Origin: an uncultured bacterium | Lineage (GTDB): Bacteria; Cyanobacteriota; Vampirovibrionia; Gastranaerophilales; Gastranaerophilaceae | Assembly: GCA_902797965.1 (NCBI GenBank) | Contig: CADBUY010000008.1 | Location: 1 to 64,000 of the forward strand | Direction: 5' to 3' | Length of the DNA stretch: 64,000 nt | Part shown: positions 16,501 through 24,150 of the stretch, piece by piece | Position numbering within the stretch: the stretch's first letter is position 1 | How the letters are laid out: each line of letters starts with the position of its first letter | The notes under the pieces: generated by a model | What the model saw: only the letters and a program-made list of their open reading frames with translations | The model's database searches: none | Told to the model about the DNA's origin: nothing | Made by a program: the position numbers and the translations under genes

Positions 16501-17008
16501 CCTGTTCTATTCTCCTGTCAAAATCCGCAACACCCGCAATCTCATCAACAACTTTTCTTCTTTCCGTTGGAGTACATGAGGTAATTGTTGTAACATCACC
16601 TTGCATAACAACATTATAACTGTTTGGAGTAATGTTATTTTTTTCTAATAAGTTTAATACTTCTTCCTTTGTAACGATTTTGTCGTTCAAATAAAAAATA
16701 CTGTTAAAGCCTTGTGAAGACTTGCGTATTCTTCTTGCTATAGAAAAATCACCATCTTGGGTGTCACCAAATGTAACTTTAACGTAAGCTTCATTTCTTT
16801 TATTATAGGTTGATATCAAATGGAAAAGTTTTTCAGCCCGAAGAGTTCTGCTGGTAGATAGACCCAGCGCAAATAGAATACTATCAATAATAGTACTCTT
16901 CCCGGAGCCGTTTGGACCTGATACAGTAGTAAATCCTTTCAACATTGGAATATCTACTTTATTTGCAAACGACTTAAAATTGTCTATTTCAAGCTGCTTT
17001 ATGTACAT
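13517..17008 (-). CDS. smc: Chromosome segregation protein SMC
   Basis: A full-length 1163-residue SMC ATPase that extrudes DNA loops with ScpAB. The N-terminal Walker A is GPNGSGKST; the C-terminal half carries the ABC signature LMGMSGGEKAL and Walker B PFYAFDEVDASLD. Long coiled coils flank a hinge (about 500-640; ANIRGVHAPLMKLGQVDEEY). Encoding smc directly ahead of scpA and scpB is unusual and fits the shared complex. Confidence 0.98.
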   Translation of the reverse strand: MYIKQLEIDNFKSFANKVDIPMLKGFTTVSGPNGSGKSTIIDSILFALGLSTSRTLRAEKLFHLISTYNKRNEAYVKVTFGDTQDGDFSIARRIRKSSQGFNSIFYLNDKIVTKEEVLNLLEKNNITPNSYNVVMQGDVTTITSCTPTERRKVVDEIAGVADFDRRIEQATGELETVEKRVANSMLILNEVNVRLEQLKEEKEIALKYQKLKDEKTGLESQINTVKFFDLQRNLEKAHENILEFTKKKKEEELQSKDIEEKLKLIKEKHEEISNTIKEKGEGHQLELKKQAEEIKGSIDRKNASIVYTDKQIQDNLKSVENAKNGIEVQEGKIKDSQLQIELKKEEIKGIEKNIEEQNALLNKILEDMSGLNETAEKHLEKRKNLRNEFESLKDKETSIIQSKAPMESDLTQKKKAIQDANTKLVELNEFSANYEENKSNKKLMIETLEKEVDDFKIIIKNTMYELDKIKNEIEDLDYDIQATSKKIYQLEAARAANEEANLGRAVDTIVNANIRGVHAPLMKLGQVDEEYATAMEIAVGGRMADIVVDDEHVAATCIETLKSAGAGRATFIPLNKIVKCPKSLNLPKDKGVIDFAINLIDFDEEYLNAFYYAVGDTLVVEDREAANKLIGKYRMVTLSGDLFAKSGSITGGSIKKTGLKFAQNSDSEIDAYKKKLKELENKRADLISKRNSLNAKFEDVRAKNIDSTTELNKAKVELSSLDSMFANNQKNIDEQKEFIKVTEPEITKLEKYLDKLEEEHIEISDKLVSLQTEIDEIEKLLNDTDLKDLKEKTAGVEAEIKRYEKNKAEAQNKIDGFNSSIAFYRTTIDAHNNTISGALETNRNLALDKEKFNIEIKGLQEQLETLEVEIKEITDKLQELLDERDAINKDLVDLETKKNLKASDIERIAEQIESFKSRRRELEPQLEETRKILTDAGVNINELMPIEMSIEEITGRIQRLQKRMDEMGAVNMKALEDYENVSQRQAELQEKINTLTTEREQILQRMQGYEDLKKETFLRTYNALNENFKDIFHKLSEGEGTLVLENEEKPFEGGLDIEAQPRDKKKQRLMGMSGGEKALTALSFVFAIQKYMPAPFYAFDEVDASLDSINVEKLANIVQSQSDSTQFIVVSHRKPMIESADRTIGVTQKEKGISKVTGVKLRD

Positions 17009-17203
17009 AATCTTCCTGATGGCAAAATGCCATTATTTCTCTTCCCAAGTATATACTATATTTATTAAACTCTAAGAAAAGTCTTATGTCAATCTGTAAC
17101 AGAGTATTAAGGTGTAGAGGTAAATGTAATTCACTAATAATGTGATTTACAATTACTTAAAACATAGCCAGTTAAGAAAATGTAACGTTTTATTTATAAT
17201 GAA

Positions 17204-17242
17204 GGCAATTTTTTCAGCAAATTTTACTTTATATAACTATAG
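17204..17242 (+). promoter_or_regulatory. Two-part promoter element upstream of a 50-aa ORF
   Basis: GGCAATTT (17204-17211), 13 nt, then TACTTTATATAACTATAG. It ends 28 nt before ATG 17270. One of seven copies with the same 13-nt spacing. Confidence 0.7.
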
Positions 17243-17269
17243 GGATATTATTAAGCGAGGAATATTATT

Positions 17270-17422
17270 ATGGGATTTACAACAGAACAAAAATCTGAAG
17301 ATGAGAAAATGGTACAAGCTCACTCAAACCCAATTAAGAGCAAGTCATTGGAAATTAAAAAATCAGAATTTTATTCTTTTCTACAGGATTTAAATTGCAA
17401 ACTGGAATTAGGTCTCGAATAG
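17270..17422 (+). CDS. Small protein, 50 aa, unknown
   Basis: A short frame starting MGFTTEQKSEDEKMVQAHSN and ending LQDLNCKLELGLE. GAGG stands 8 nt before the ATG, and the two-part promoter element lies upstream at the same distance as for longer genes, which is the main argument that it is real. It is hydrophilic and probably helical. No family is recognised. It could be a truncated remnant of a longer protein. Confidence 0.5.
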   Translation: MGFTTEQKSEDEKMVQAHSNPIKSKSLEIKKSEFYSFLQDLNCKLELGLE

Positions 17423-17574
17423 ACAGAATGAATAATTTGTTCATCATCAAAAAAAAAAAAAAAAAAAAAAACACATCTTATAAAAAGATGCAATTAGTAT
17501 GCAACAATGCTATTTATATTAATCGTGTAAATTTGATACAAAATAGCTATGCAATAAGTATAAATTTAGACAGT
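17423..17574. other. Intergenic stretch with an A23 homopolymer
   Basis: A run of 23 A lies at 17449-17471. The 150 bases otherwise show no gene. The run could act as an upstream element or a slippage hot spot, or reflect assembly uncertainty. Bases 17009-17203, on the other side of the small ORF, show nothing definite beyond the smc leader. Confidence 0.5.
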
Positions 17575-17600
17575 AAAAAACTCCACAAAGTGGAGTTTTT
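17575..17600. terminator. Terminator of the TpsB gene
   Basis: ACTCCAC-aaa-GTGGAGT flanked by A6 and T5, a bidirectional rho-independent terminator 25 bp beyond the TpsB stop codon. Confidence 0.85.
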
Positions 17601-17624
17601 ATTGTCTTTATCTAAATTATATAA

Positions 17625-19391
17625 TTATAATTTTTGTGGATTTCTTAACGGAATTAATCTGTCTAAGTCACCGTTTAAGCTAAAGTAGAATCTTGCGGTA
17701 CTTTCGCTGTAGCTTCTTGTGAATGGGAAACCGATACCAACAGAACCTGTTAACCAATCAGCAAATGTAATATAAGCACCACAACCTACAGAATGTAAGA
17801 ATGATGTAGGATAGTTATAAACACCACCGTTTTCACCAATCCAACCGAAGTCATAGAAGATTGCCAATCTAACTCTTTCATCTAATTTCTGTGATAAGTG
17901 ATTTAAGAATGGGAATGGAAATCTGTATTCAACCGTACCGCTTACACCATAGTCACCGATAAGTTCAGCAGGTTGATAACCTCTTAATGTGTATGGACCA
18001 CCTAATTGGAATTGTTCAGCTGCAAACAATTTGTTTGGAGAGTACATAGCGTTAACTCTAACGATACCAGCTGTTCTTGCTGTTAATCTTTGAACACGAG
18101 TTGCTCCACCGGTTAACTTGAAGAAAGATGTGTCCTGGTTAGCACCATATCCATCACCACCCATACCAAAGTCAACGCCTAAGTTACCAATCCAACGACC
18201 ATAACTGTCATCAGTCATACCATATAATCCTGAACGCCATACATGCAATGTATATGTTGAAAGTCTCTCAGGGTTTGGTCTGTTGTTATATGCTGATGTA
18301 TTTGCTCTTACATAATCATAACCTGTATAGAAGAATAAATCTGATTTTGCTGTTTGAATCAACGGTTGAGTTAATTTAAAGAAGTAACTTTGAGCGTTAC
18401 CTTTAACATTTAAGTTTCTGTATGGTCCTTTTAATCTAACGTGAGAATCGTTGAAGTCAAAAGATAAACGAGTTCCGTATGAAGAAACCGGTAAGCTATA
18501 TCCTGCCATCCAACCTGTAGCACCATTAGATAAAATAGAACCACCATATATCTTGTCACCCAAACCTGTCAAGTTGTGCATACCAAGCAAGAATGACACA
18601 CGTTGAGCTCCTGTATATGAACGACCATAGTCATCATAAGTTACATTAAAGTCAATCGGAAATCTGTCACGAACATTAAGAGTGATTGCAGTGTTTTCAT
18701 CACCTTCCTTTTGTCTTTCGATTTCAGTTTGAACTTGTACGTAATCTTCTTTGTTAATTTCTTTCATTGCTCTTTGAAGGTTTTTCGCGTTGAAAACATC
18801 ACCTTCGCGAAGTCCGGCTTTACCCATAATAATATGTTTCAAATACCATTCACGAGTCCATTTCTCGCCTTCGATATTCATTTCACCGACTTTACTTTCA
18901 ATGATTTTGATTGTAGCAACACCATCAACAATTCTTTGTGGCGGAACTGTTGCGTATGATGTTAAATAACCTTTAGATCTGTATAAGTTTGTAACTTTTG
19001 AACAAACTTCAAGAAGTTCATCAAAGTAAACATCTTCACCTAATACTTCTCTGGCAAGAGCTTGAAGATCTTCTTCTTTGATATCTTTAACAGTATTGCC
19101 TTCAAAATTAATTTTTTCTAATAAGAAGTGCGGATTGTAGATAGAACCTTCTCTTGAATAATTCTCTTCTACTGTCGCATCATAGATTTGTTCGTCTTTT
19201 GTTACATCATCTAATGATTGAACATAACTCTTATCAATTTGTTGATAATTTGCATTAAGGTTATCAGTAGTATTATAAGCACCGGGGTTGTATCCGCCTA
19301 ATGTGGCAGCATTCGGAAACACATCCGCTTGAGCTTGAGCCATTGATAAGAAACAAAAAACTGCGATTAAATAACTTAAGTGTTTTTTCAT
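17625..19391 (-). CDS. TpsB/Omp85-type outer membrane pore (ShlB/FhaC family)
   Basis: A 588-residue outer-membrane protein. Signal peptide at 1-23 (cut after AQAQA). A POTRA domain (about 88-165; FLLEKINFEGNTV and so on) and a second (about 168-230) precede a 16-strand-type barrel. The barrel contains the diagnostic LRGYQP motif and ends in aromatic strands. In two-partner secretion such a pore exports one large TpsA adhesin or toxin; no TpsA gene is adjacent or anywhere in the window. It stands alone with its own terminator. It also argues for an outer membrane in this organism. Confidence 0.9.
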   Translation of the reverse strand: MKKHLSYLIAVFCFLSMAQAQADVFPNAATLGGYNPGAYNTTDNLNANYQQIDKSYVQSLDDVTKDEQIYDATVEENYSREGSIYNPHFLLEKINFEGNTVKDIKEEDLQALAREVLGEDVYFDELLEVCSKVTNLYRSKGYLTSYATVPPQRIVDGVATIKIIESKVGEMNIEGEKWTREWYLKHIIMGKAGLREGDVFNAKNLQRAMKEINKEDYVQVQTEIERQKEGDENTAITLNVRDRFPIDFNVTYDDYGRSYTGAQRVSFLLGMHNLTGLGDKIYGGSILSNGATGWMAGYSLPVSSYGTRLSFDFNDSHVRLKGPYRNLNVKGNAQSYFFKLTQPLIQTAKSDLFFYTGYDYVRANTSAYNNRPNPERLSTYTLHVWRSGLYGMTDDSYGRWIGNLGVDFGMGGDGYGANQDTSFFKLTGGATRVQRLTARTAGIVRVNAMYSPNKLFAAEQFQLGGPYTLRGYQPAELIGDYGVSGTVEYRFPFPFLNHLSQKLDERVRLAIFYDFGWIGENGGVYNYPTSFLHSVGCGAYITFADWLTGSVGIGFPFTRSYSESTARFYFSLNGDLDRLIPLRNPQKL

Positions 19392-19646
19392 AGTTCCATT
19401 TTTCCTAATTTTTAATTATGTTATTGGGTTAAACCAAGTCGTACATTCAACATTATATTTTAAATAAAATCTCTAAACAAATTTAATTGATAAAATGTAA
19501 CGAAATGTTAACCACTTATAAAACTATTCTAACTCATTTATTAATTTTTGTAAAGATATTTATATACGATAGTTATAATTCAGTACCCATGTGGAATTAC
19601 ATAGTATGTAAGCTGTTTACAAAAATTTACAGATAAGGAGTTCTAG

Positions 19647-19961
19647 TTGATTAATCCGCTTGGTAATGCTAATGGGCTCAGTATTGATGCAGAGCATTTA
19701 AAAATTATCCAAGAGCTGCGTAAGCTAGGTCAAGGCAGTTCCGGTAATATGCAAGTTGATTCACAGAAGTTAGCTGAGGCCAAGACTGAGCTGGTAGAGC
19801 GTTTGAAAAACAGGGAAAATCAAGATTCTTCTCAATCTCTCGGAGTTCAGGTTATTAGTCAGGTTGATGATGCGGATTTTTCAAAGCGTGCGGAGATGGA
19901 AGAGCAACGTTTAGGAGCAATGACTGTAGCGGAACTAAATAAAATATTTTTTGGATTATAA
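19647..19961 (+). CDS. Hypothetical protein (104 aa)
   Basis: AAGGAG stands 8 nt before a TTG start. The protein is soluble, rich in Gln, Lys and Glu, with two helical segments (AEHLKIIQELRKLGQG and LAEAKTELVERLKNRE) and a C-terminal helix MTVAELNKIFFGL. It resembles small flagellar or secretion accessory proteins in composition only. I do not recognise it. It is alone on its strand, followed by 600 bp of repeats. Confidence 0.65.
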   Translation: MINPLGNANGLSIDAEHLKIIQELRKLGQGSSGNMQVDSQKLAEAKTELVERLKNRENQDSSQSLGVQVISQVDDADFSKRAEMEEQRLGAMTVAELNKIFFGL

Positions 19962-20052
19962 ATAAAAAAAGAATCAAAATATATATTTTGTTGTAAATAA
20001 TTCTAATATCTTTTTTTAACTTCGTTTTCTTCTTCTCTTTATTTCGGTGGTA

Positions 20053-20131
20053 AAGCGGATTGTCGGCAGAGTGCGAAGTTTGTTTGCGTAAGCAAACAAC
20101 GTAGGCACGTTTAATGCCGACAACCAAGCAA
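20053..20131 (-). repeat. TTGTCGGCA-bounded repeat, copy 2
   Basis: AAGCGGATTGTCGGCAGAG at 20053-20071 and CGTTTAATGCCGACAACCAA at 20109-20128 match the two ends of the element at 4248-4310 in reverse. The centre is longer here and holds its own small palindrome. Copy 2 is intergenic. Confidence 0.7.
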
Positions 20132-20231
20132 GAGAAGAAGAAAGCGAAGCAATGCACTTCGTGCATAAAGATTAAATGGCTGATTTGGCTAACACCAAAT
20201 CTAACTGCGTAGCTTTCGCAAGAACGGCAAA

Positions 20232-20268
20232 TTCCCTCTCTGGTGAGAGAGGGTTAGGGGGTGAGGGT
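20232..20268 (+). repeat. CCCTC-type palindromic repeat
   Basis: TTCCCTCTCTGGTGAGAGAG followed by GGTTAGGGGGTGAGGG: a member of the family with copies at 6439, 26782, 31107, 55189, 56284, 59449 and 61441. Confidence 0.7.
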
Positions 20269-20408
20269 TAGTTAATCGCGAACGTGCAGCTTTGCTGCAA
20301 TAGTGAGCGTATGAGTGCATGCTTTAGCTTGCAACATCAATTTAGACTTATGCCCGTCAGGGCATTGTGGTTATCATTTCAATTGCGTGTTTTTCTCTTT
20401 CTTTTTGC

Positions 20409-20461
20409 CTCTGTTTTCTTTCTCTTTTTGCCTCGCAATCAAAAAGAGAAAGAAAATAGAG
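20409..20461. repeat. Long hairpin, 22-bp stem
   Basis: CTCTGTTTTCTTTCTCTTTTTG and CAAAAAGAGAAAGAAAATAGAG, read from 20409 and 20440, pair over 22 positions with one mismatch around a 9-nt loop. One arm is all pyrimidine bar two G, the other all purine bar C and T at single places. It is not a standard terminator because no T run follows. Confidence 0.65.
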
Positions 20462-20571
20462 GTTAACAAGATTGTTAATACACCAATTTATATAAATTGT
20501 TGTATTAACTTGACAAATACTAAACTTATATTGTAAACTTATGTTAAGTTGTTAACCAAATATTATAGATT

Positions 20572-21339
20572 ATGTTATTTACATCCCCCAAAAAAGAGAA
20601 CAAAGAAATTAATTTAAAAGGTGCTGTGCAGATTAATCACAGCAGCTTCTTTGTGTTCAAAGATACTGACGGATGTACATATTTAAAGTCAGGTAATGAT
20701 GAAAAACTTCATAAATCTGTCGTTCAGAAAATGATTAATTCGAATCCTCATGTTACAAGATTATTAAAAAGATTTCACATAAAGCCGTCTATAGATACAA
20801 AAACTCTTAATGAGCTTACAAGCGGTCATATGAATGATACTTGTAATATTGCAATGGGTGTATATTCTGTTTTGTCAAACGATATTAAAAATAAAGTTGA
20901 TAAAGGCTCACTAAAAGAAGCATCAATGCTTCACGATTTGGGCAAGGTACTTATTCCGTCAAAGATTTTGAACAAGCCTGCTAAACTGAATTTTAAAGAG
21001 CGAAAAATAATGAACATCCATTCAACTTTAGGATACGAGCTTTTAAAAACACAAAATTTATCTGAAGAAACACTAGCTCTTGTAAGATATCACCATCAGA
21101 ATTTAAAACATACAGGCTATCCCGCTCTTTCAGCAGATAACACTTCTTCAGATTATGGAGTGCAAATTATATCTATTGCAGATAAATACAGCGCATTAAG
21201 AGAAGCACGAGTTTACAGACGCAGACTATCAAGAACAGAGGCCCTTTTGATATTGTATAGAGAAGTTCGGGAGGGTAAAATTATGCCTGCAATATACAAT
21301 GCTCTATTCAAGTATGCTGAATTGTATGATGTAGATTAA
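20572..21339 (+). CDS. HD-GYP-like phosphohydrolase
   Basis: A 255-residue protein with the HD-GYP plan: SGHMNDT (first metal His), MLHDLGKVLIP (HD pair with following Lys), NIHSTLGYELL, RYHHQNLKHTGYP (the HH and GYP motifs) and SIADKYSALRE. Full HD-GYP enzymes hydrolyse cyclic di-GMP or cGAMP-type dinucleotides. The first 75 residues are not a known receiver or sensor. The GYP loop has HTGYP rather than DGxGYP, so activity is probable but unproven. Its stop codon overlaps that of the convergent gene by 4 bp. Confidence 0.82.
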   Translation: MLFTSPKKENKEINLKGAVQINHSSFFVFKDTDGCTYLKSGNDEKLHKSVVQKMINSNPHVTRLLKRFHIKPSIDTKTLNELTSGHMNDTCNIAMGVYSVLSNDIKNKVDKGSLKEASMLHDLGKVLIPSKILNKPAKLNFKERKIMNIHSTLGYELLKTQNLSEETLALVRYHHQNLKHTGYPALSADNTSSDYGVQIISIADKYSALREARVYRRRLSRTEALLILYREVREGKIMPAIYNALFKYAELYDVD

Positions 21340-22577
21340 TCGTTATTATATTCTCTGGCGTAATCTACATTACCATTTGTATAAGAAAGGTATATTTTTG
21401 CTTTTTTTTCATTATCTTTATCGATAATGCCCTCTTCGTAATAACTTGGTTTTCCGTCTTTTTCGTAACCTATTTCTTTATAAGAAGAGCCATTTTTTAT
21501 CTGAACATTTTTGCATCCTGTTTTATATAAAGATGTTTCTTTCGTACTTCCATCTTGAAGTTTTTCGGTAATTATTTCGTTTGTATAATTTTCGAAATAC
21601 GATAAATTATCAGATTCTATCTTGTAACAATTGCCTTCAGGTGTAAAGTATGCAGTTGTTTCTCCGTTGTCGGAATTAAAAGTAAGGCTTTCTAGCGCAC
21701 CGTTTGAATAATATTTTTTTTCTCCGTCAATATCTTTTAAATTATCCGGTTTTTCAAAATGTTCTGCCGGTTTTAATATATCTTGTTTAATATAATTAAG
21801 CCCAATTGTATTTGAAATTATAATATCTTTTGAAAAATGAATATTAGTCGGAGCTCCGTTGAAAAATTCTATTTCCGTTGAAGTTTTTTTGTTCTTATAT
21901 TCTTTGTCTTCAGAAATTGATAGCAATTGCTTGTTTTTATCAAATCTTGCATAAATTTTATTTTTATAATCTGGATAGCTTGCAATCACATAATACTCTT
22001 TATCATCTTCATAGCAGTTTATGTCAATTTCTCTTCCGTTAGGTTCTCTTATAGTTTTCCCAAGACTGTATAAAACACCGTCATTATATCTTGAGTATCT
22101 GAGAGTTTTACCTGTTTGCGGGTCATTTTCTTCTACATATACCGATGTATATTTTCCGTCTTTAATCTCATTCGATTGCGATTTTATAACATTACGATTA
22201 TTCTTTTTGTCGTATGTTTCAATCGTTGCAAAAAGTTTTTCGTTGTTTTCATCAGGTGTATAAACTGTATAAGTATTTTCATCACGTCTTATGATAGAAT
22301 TAAGTTTACCATCAGATGTGTATATTTTTTCACCTTCAATATTATCAAAATTCTCCGGAGCAAGTGTGAATGGTTTAACAGGTTCAAGTTCTAATTTATC
22401 CTTACTTACAGGAGCCTTTTTAACAATTGCGGCATTATATGCTGCCAGTGCATCCATCCCTTTATTTTCTGATTTTATTTCAGGAACCGTTACTGCACTA
22501 TCATCTGCTTTAAAAGATATTTTTGCTCTTTGATTTATCCCTGCATATAAACTTATACCATTAATCTTGTTAATCAT
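21336..22577 (-). CDS. FKA-leader protein with MORN-like repeats
   Basis: A 413-residue protein with the leader INKINGISLYAG...ISFKA (20-24). Past an Ala-rich linker, tandem beta-hairpin units follow. One block is clearly duplicated: GEKIYTSDGKLNSI...YTVYTPDENN (about 81-112) and GEKKYYSNGALESL...TAYFTPEGN (about 285-316). Such G-x-x-x-Y-x-x-G-x-L units resemble MORN or YD-type repeats that form extended beta sheets. No signal peptide or catalytic motif is seen. Function unknown; scaffold or surface role is a guess. Confidence 0.75.
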   Translation of the reverse strand: MINKINGISLYAGINQRAKISFKADDSAVTVPEIKSENKGMDALAAYNAAIVKKAPVSKDKLELEPVKPFTLAPENFDNIEGEKIYTSDGKLNSIIRRDENTYTVYTPDENNEKLFATIETYDKKNNRNVIKSQSNEIKDGKYTSVYVEENDPQTGKTLRYSRYNDGVLYSLGKTIREPNGREIDINCYEDDKEYYVIASYPDYKNKIYARFDKNKQLLSISEDKEYKNKKTSTEIEFFNGAPTNIHFSKDIIISNTIGLNYIKQDILKPAEHFEKPDNLKDIDGEKKYYSNGALESLTFNSDNGETTAYFTPEGNCYKIESDNLSYFENYTNEIITEKLQDGSTKETSLYKTGCKNVQIKNGSSYKEIGYEKDGKPSYYEEGIIDKDNEKKAKIYLSYTNGNVDYAREYNND

Positions 22578-22667
22578 TAATATATTTCCTTAATTCTAAA
22601 TATAAATAATATACTTAATTATTAAACTAAAATAAAAAAAGTTTAATACTTTGTAACTGTTTGTAAA

Positions 22668-23492
22668 TTATATCCTGTTATGTTTTGGACTTTGTTTTAA
22701 ACCTTTTAATACTTTTATATACATCTTTAATCCCGATAATATTTCAGAATTTGCAGCACCAGTTTGCAAACGGACATTAATGTATTTTTGTAATAATTCA
22801 TAGTCAGCATTATTTTGTTTTTTTATTTTGTCTAAAATCCCGTATTCATATTGATCCCATTTCCTGCTATTTTTATATAATTTGAGTGCAATATTCACAA
22901 GAGAATAATTTATTTCTTTTTTGCCCATATATTTTTGTCTGGATGCATTTAGAATTTTATCTTTGTCTTCTTTGTCAATATTTAGTTCTTTTATTGCTTT
23001 ATGCAAATTAGTAAATCTTGGTAAAATTTTTAAGTCATCAAGATGTGGTTTCATAACAGAATTGGGAAGTTGTTTCTCACCAAAATCCGTATCAGACAAT
23101 TTAAAATTCGTAGTGTATTCGTTAATATCATTTTTATATATTAAACTATCAGCATGACGAACATCATCTTCGTCATATATTTGATATCCAAAATTTTCTT
23201 TATCACGAAGCGGATTAAATAATTCATTATCTCTAAAAGCTCTATTGTGAGCAAGATTTAAGTCTATATTGTAGTATGCCTGATAGTATTCTTCATCAAA
23301 AATATTATTATCAACATCATGCACTTCAGATAAATCTTCATAAAAAATGTCATCTTCAGGTTGTTGAGTTTTGTTTTTTCCAATAGCAGCTGTAAATCCT
23401 GTTGCAATAGCTCCAATTGCCATTTTAGCAATCTGCTTTGTCCCTCTGTAATTGATATTATTTGCGGATGATGAAAGATGTTGAATTTTCAT
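22668..23492 (-). CDS. Leader-type hypothetical protein with one membrane segment
   Basis: A 274-residue protein. The leader ends in INYRG (13-17), a variant of the FKA/FKG motif, followed by a weak hydrophobic segment (MAIGAIATGFTAAIG, about 24-38). The rest is acidic and helical, with many Asp, Asn and Tyr. I recognise no family. AAGGGG precedes the start. An AGCAAATT...ACTTTTTATAAT stretch upstream is similar to the two-part promoter, but its spacing differs, so I do not count it. Confidence 0.7.
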   Translation of the reverse strand: MKIQHLSSSANNINYRGTKQIAKMAIGAIATGFTAAIGKNKTQQPEDDIFYEDLSEVHDVDNNIFDEEYYQAYYNIDLNLAHNRAFRDNELFNPLRDKENFGYQIYDEDDVRHADSLIYKNDINEYTTNFKLSDTDFGEKQLPNSVMKPHLDDLKILPRFTNLHKAIKELNIDKEDKDKILNASRQKYMGKKEINYSLVNIALKLYKNSRKWDQYEYGILDKIKKQNNADYELLQKYINVRLQTGAANSEILSGLKMYIKVLKGLKQSPKHNRI

Positions 23493-23610
23493 TTTATTTT
23501 AACCCCTTTATAATTTATAGATATTATAAAAAGTGTAAAAATAAAATTTGCTAGGAGTAAATATATAATAAAAAAAGCTACAAATAATTAGTATTTTGAG
23601 AAACAATAAA

Positions 23611-23940
23611 TTATTTGGATAGAGTTGAGTGAACACCTTCCATAATATTGTAAAAATCTTCTTTCGGCAGAGTAGACATGGTCTTGAGAGCGTAAGAAAG
23701 TATGCTGACCTTGTCATACCATCTTCTTGAATTAGAAATTTTATAAAGCCCCAGAACTCTGTCAATACCGAGGCTTACGTCAGCATCAATATCTTCTTCG
23801 TGCATTTCTTTAACCTGTTTAACAAAAGTCGTCAGATCTTTAGCCAAAGATTTCCTTTTTTCTGGGTCCAAATCTTTTAATAACTCCAATGCTTTTCCCG
23901 TATGCTCATTAGAATCATACCAACGTCTGTTATTCATCAT
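23611..23940 (-). CDS. Hypothetical protein with RRWYD duplication (109 aa)
   Basis: A 109-residue helical protein made of two related halves: NRRWYDSNEHTGKALELLKDL (4-24) and SRRWYDKVSILSYALKTMSTL (about 71-91). The repeated RRWYD suggests an internal duplication or a two-lobed binding fold. AGAGG lies upstream of ATG 23940. No family is recognised. Its neighbours on both sides are leader-type proteins. Confidence 0.7.
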   Translation of the reverse strand: MMNNRRWYDSNEHTGKALELLKDLDPEKRKSLAKDLTTFVKQVKEMHEEDIDADVSLGIDRVLGLYKISNSRRWYDKVSILSYALKTMSTLPKEDFYNIMEGVHSTLSK

Positions 23941-24079
23941 AACTGTAACCTCTCCCAATACACATGATAATTATATATATAAATAAATAATCAGTAATCA
24001 TACGTTTGAAGTAATTTCAACCATACATTGAAATAGCAGAACAAATGTAAACAATTGTTAAGATGTTTCTGTCTAAAAA

Positions 24080-24117
24080 GGCAATTTTATAAAAGCAAAA
24101 TACTTCATGTATATAAG
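24080..24117 (+). promoter_or_regulatory. Two-part promoter element upstream of the FKG protein
   Basis: GGCAATTT (24080-24087), 13 nt, TACTTCATGTATATAAG (24101-24117). It ends 34 nt before ATG 24151. Confidence 0.7.
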
Positions 24118-24150
24118 GGAAAATAAGGTTAATTGAAAGGCAGGTATTTT

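Larger units (their letters stand above)
19962..20571. other. 610-bp repeat-rich intergenic region
   Basis: The region contains the second TTGTCGGCA-bounded element (20053-20131), a CCCTC-type repeat (20232-20268) and a long hairpin (20409-20461). Short palindromes such as GTTTGC-gta-a-GCAAAC (about 20082-20097) and AGCTTTGCTGC are also seen. Open frames here are repeats translated by chance. No gene is supported. Confidence 0.6.

Noticed and set aside
17395-17688. 97-codon open frame, plus strand
   Set aside because: Includes a polylysine stretch from the A23 run and passes through the TpsB terminator into that gene; not coding.
20284-20536. Two overlapping open frames, plus strand
   Set aside because: Composed of low-complexity CTTT repeats and the long hairpin; no ribosome-binding site.
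23530-23552. Possible eighth two-part promoter before the gene at 23492
   Set aside because: AGCAAATT and CACTTTTTATAAT are similar, but the spacing is 9 and not 13, so I did not count it.
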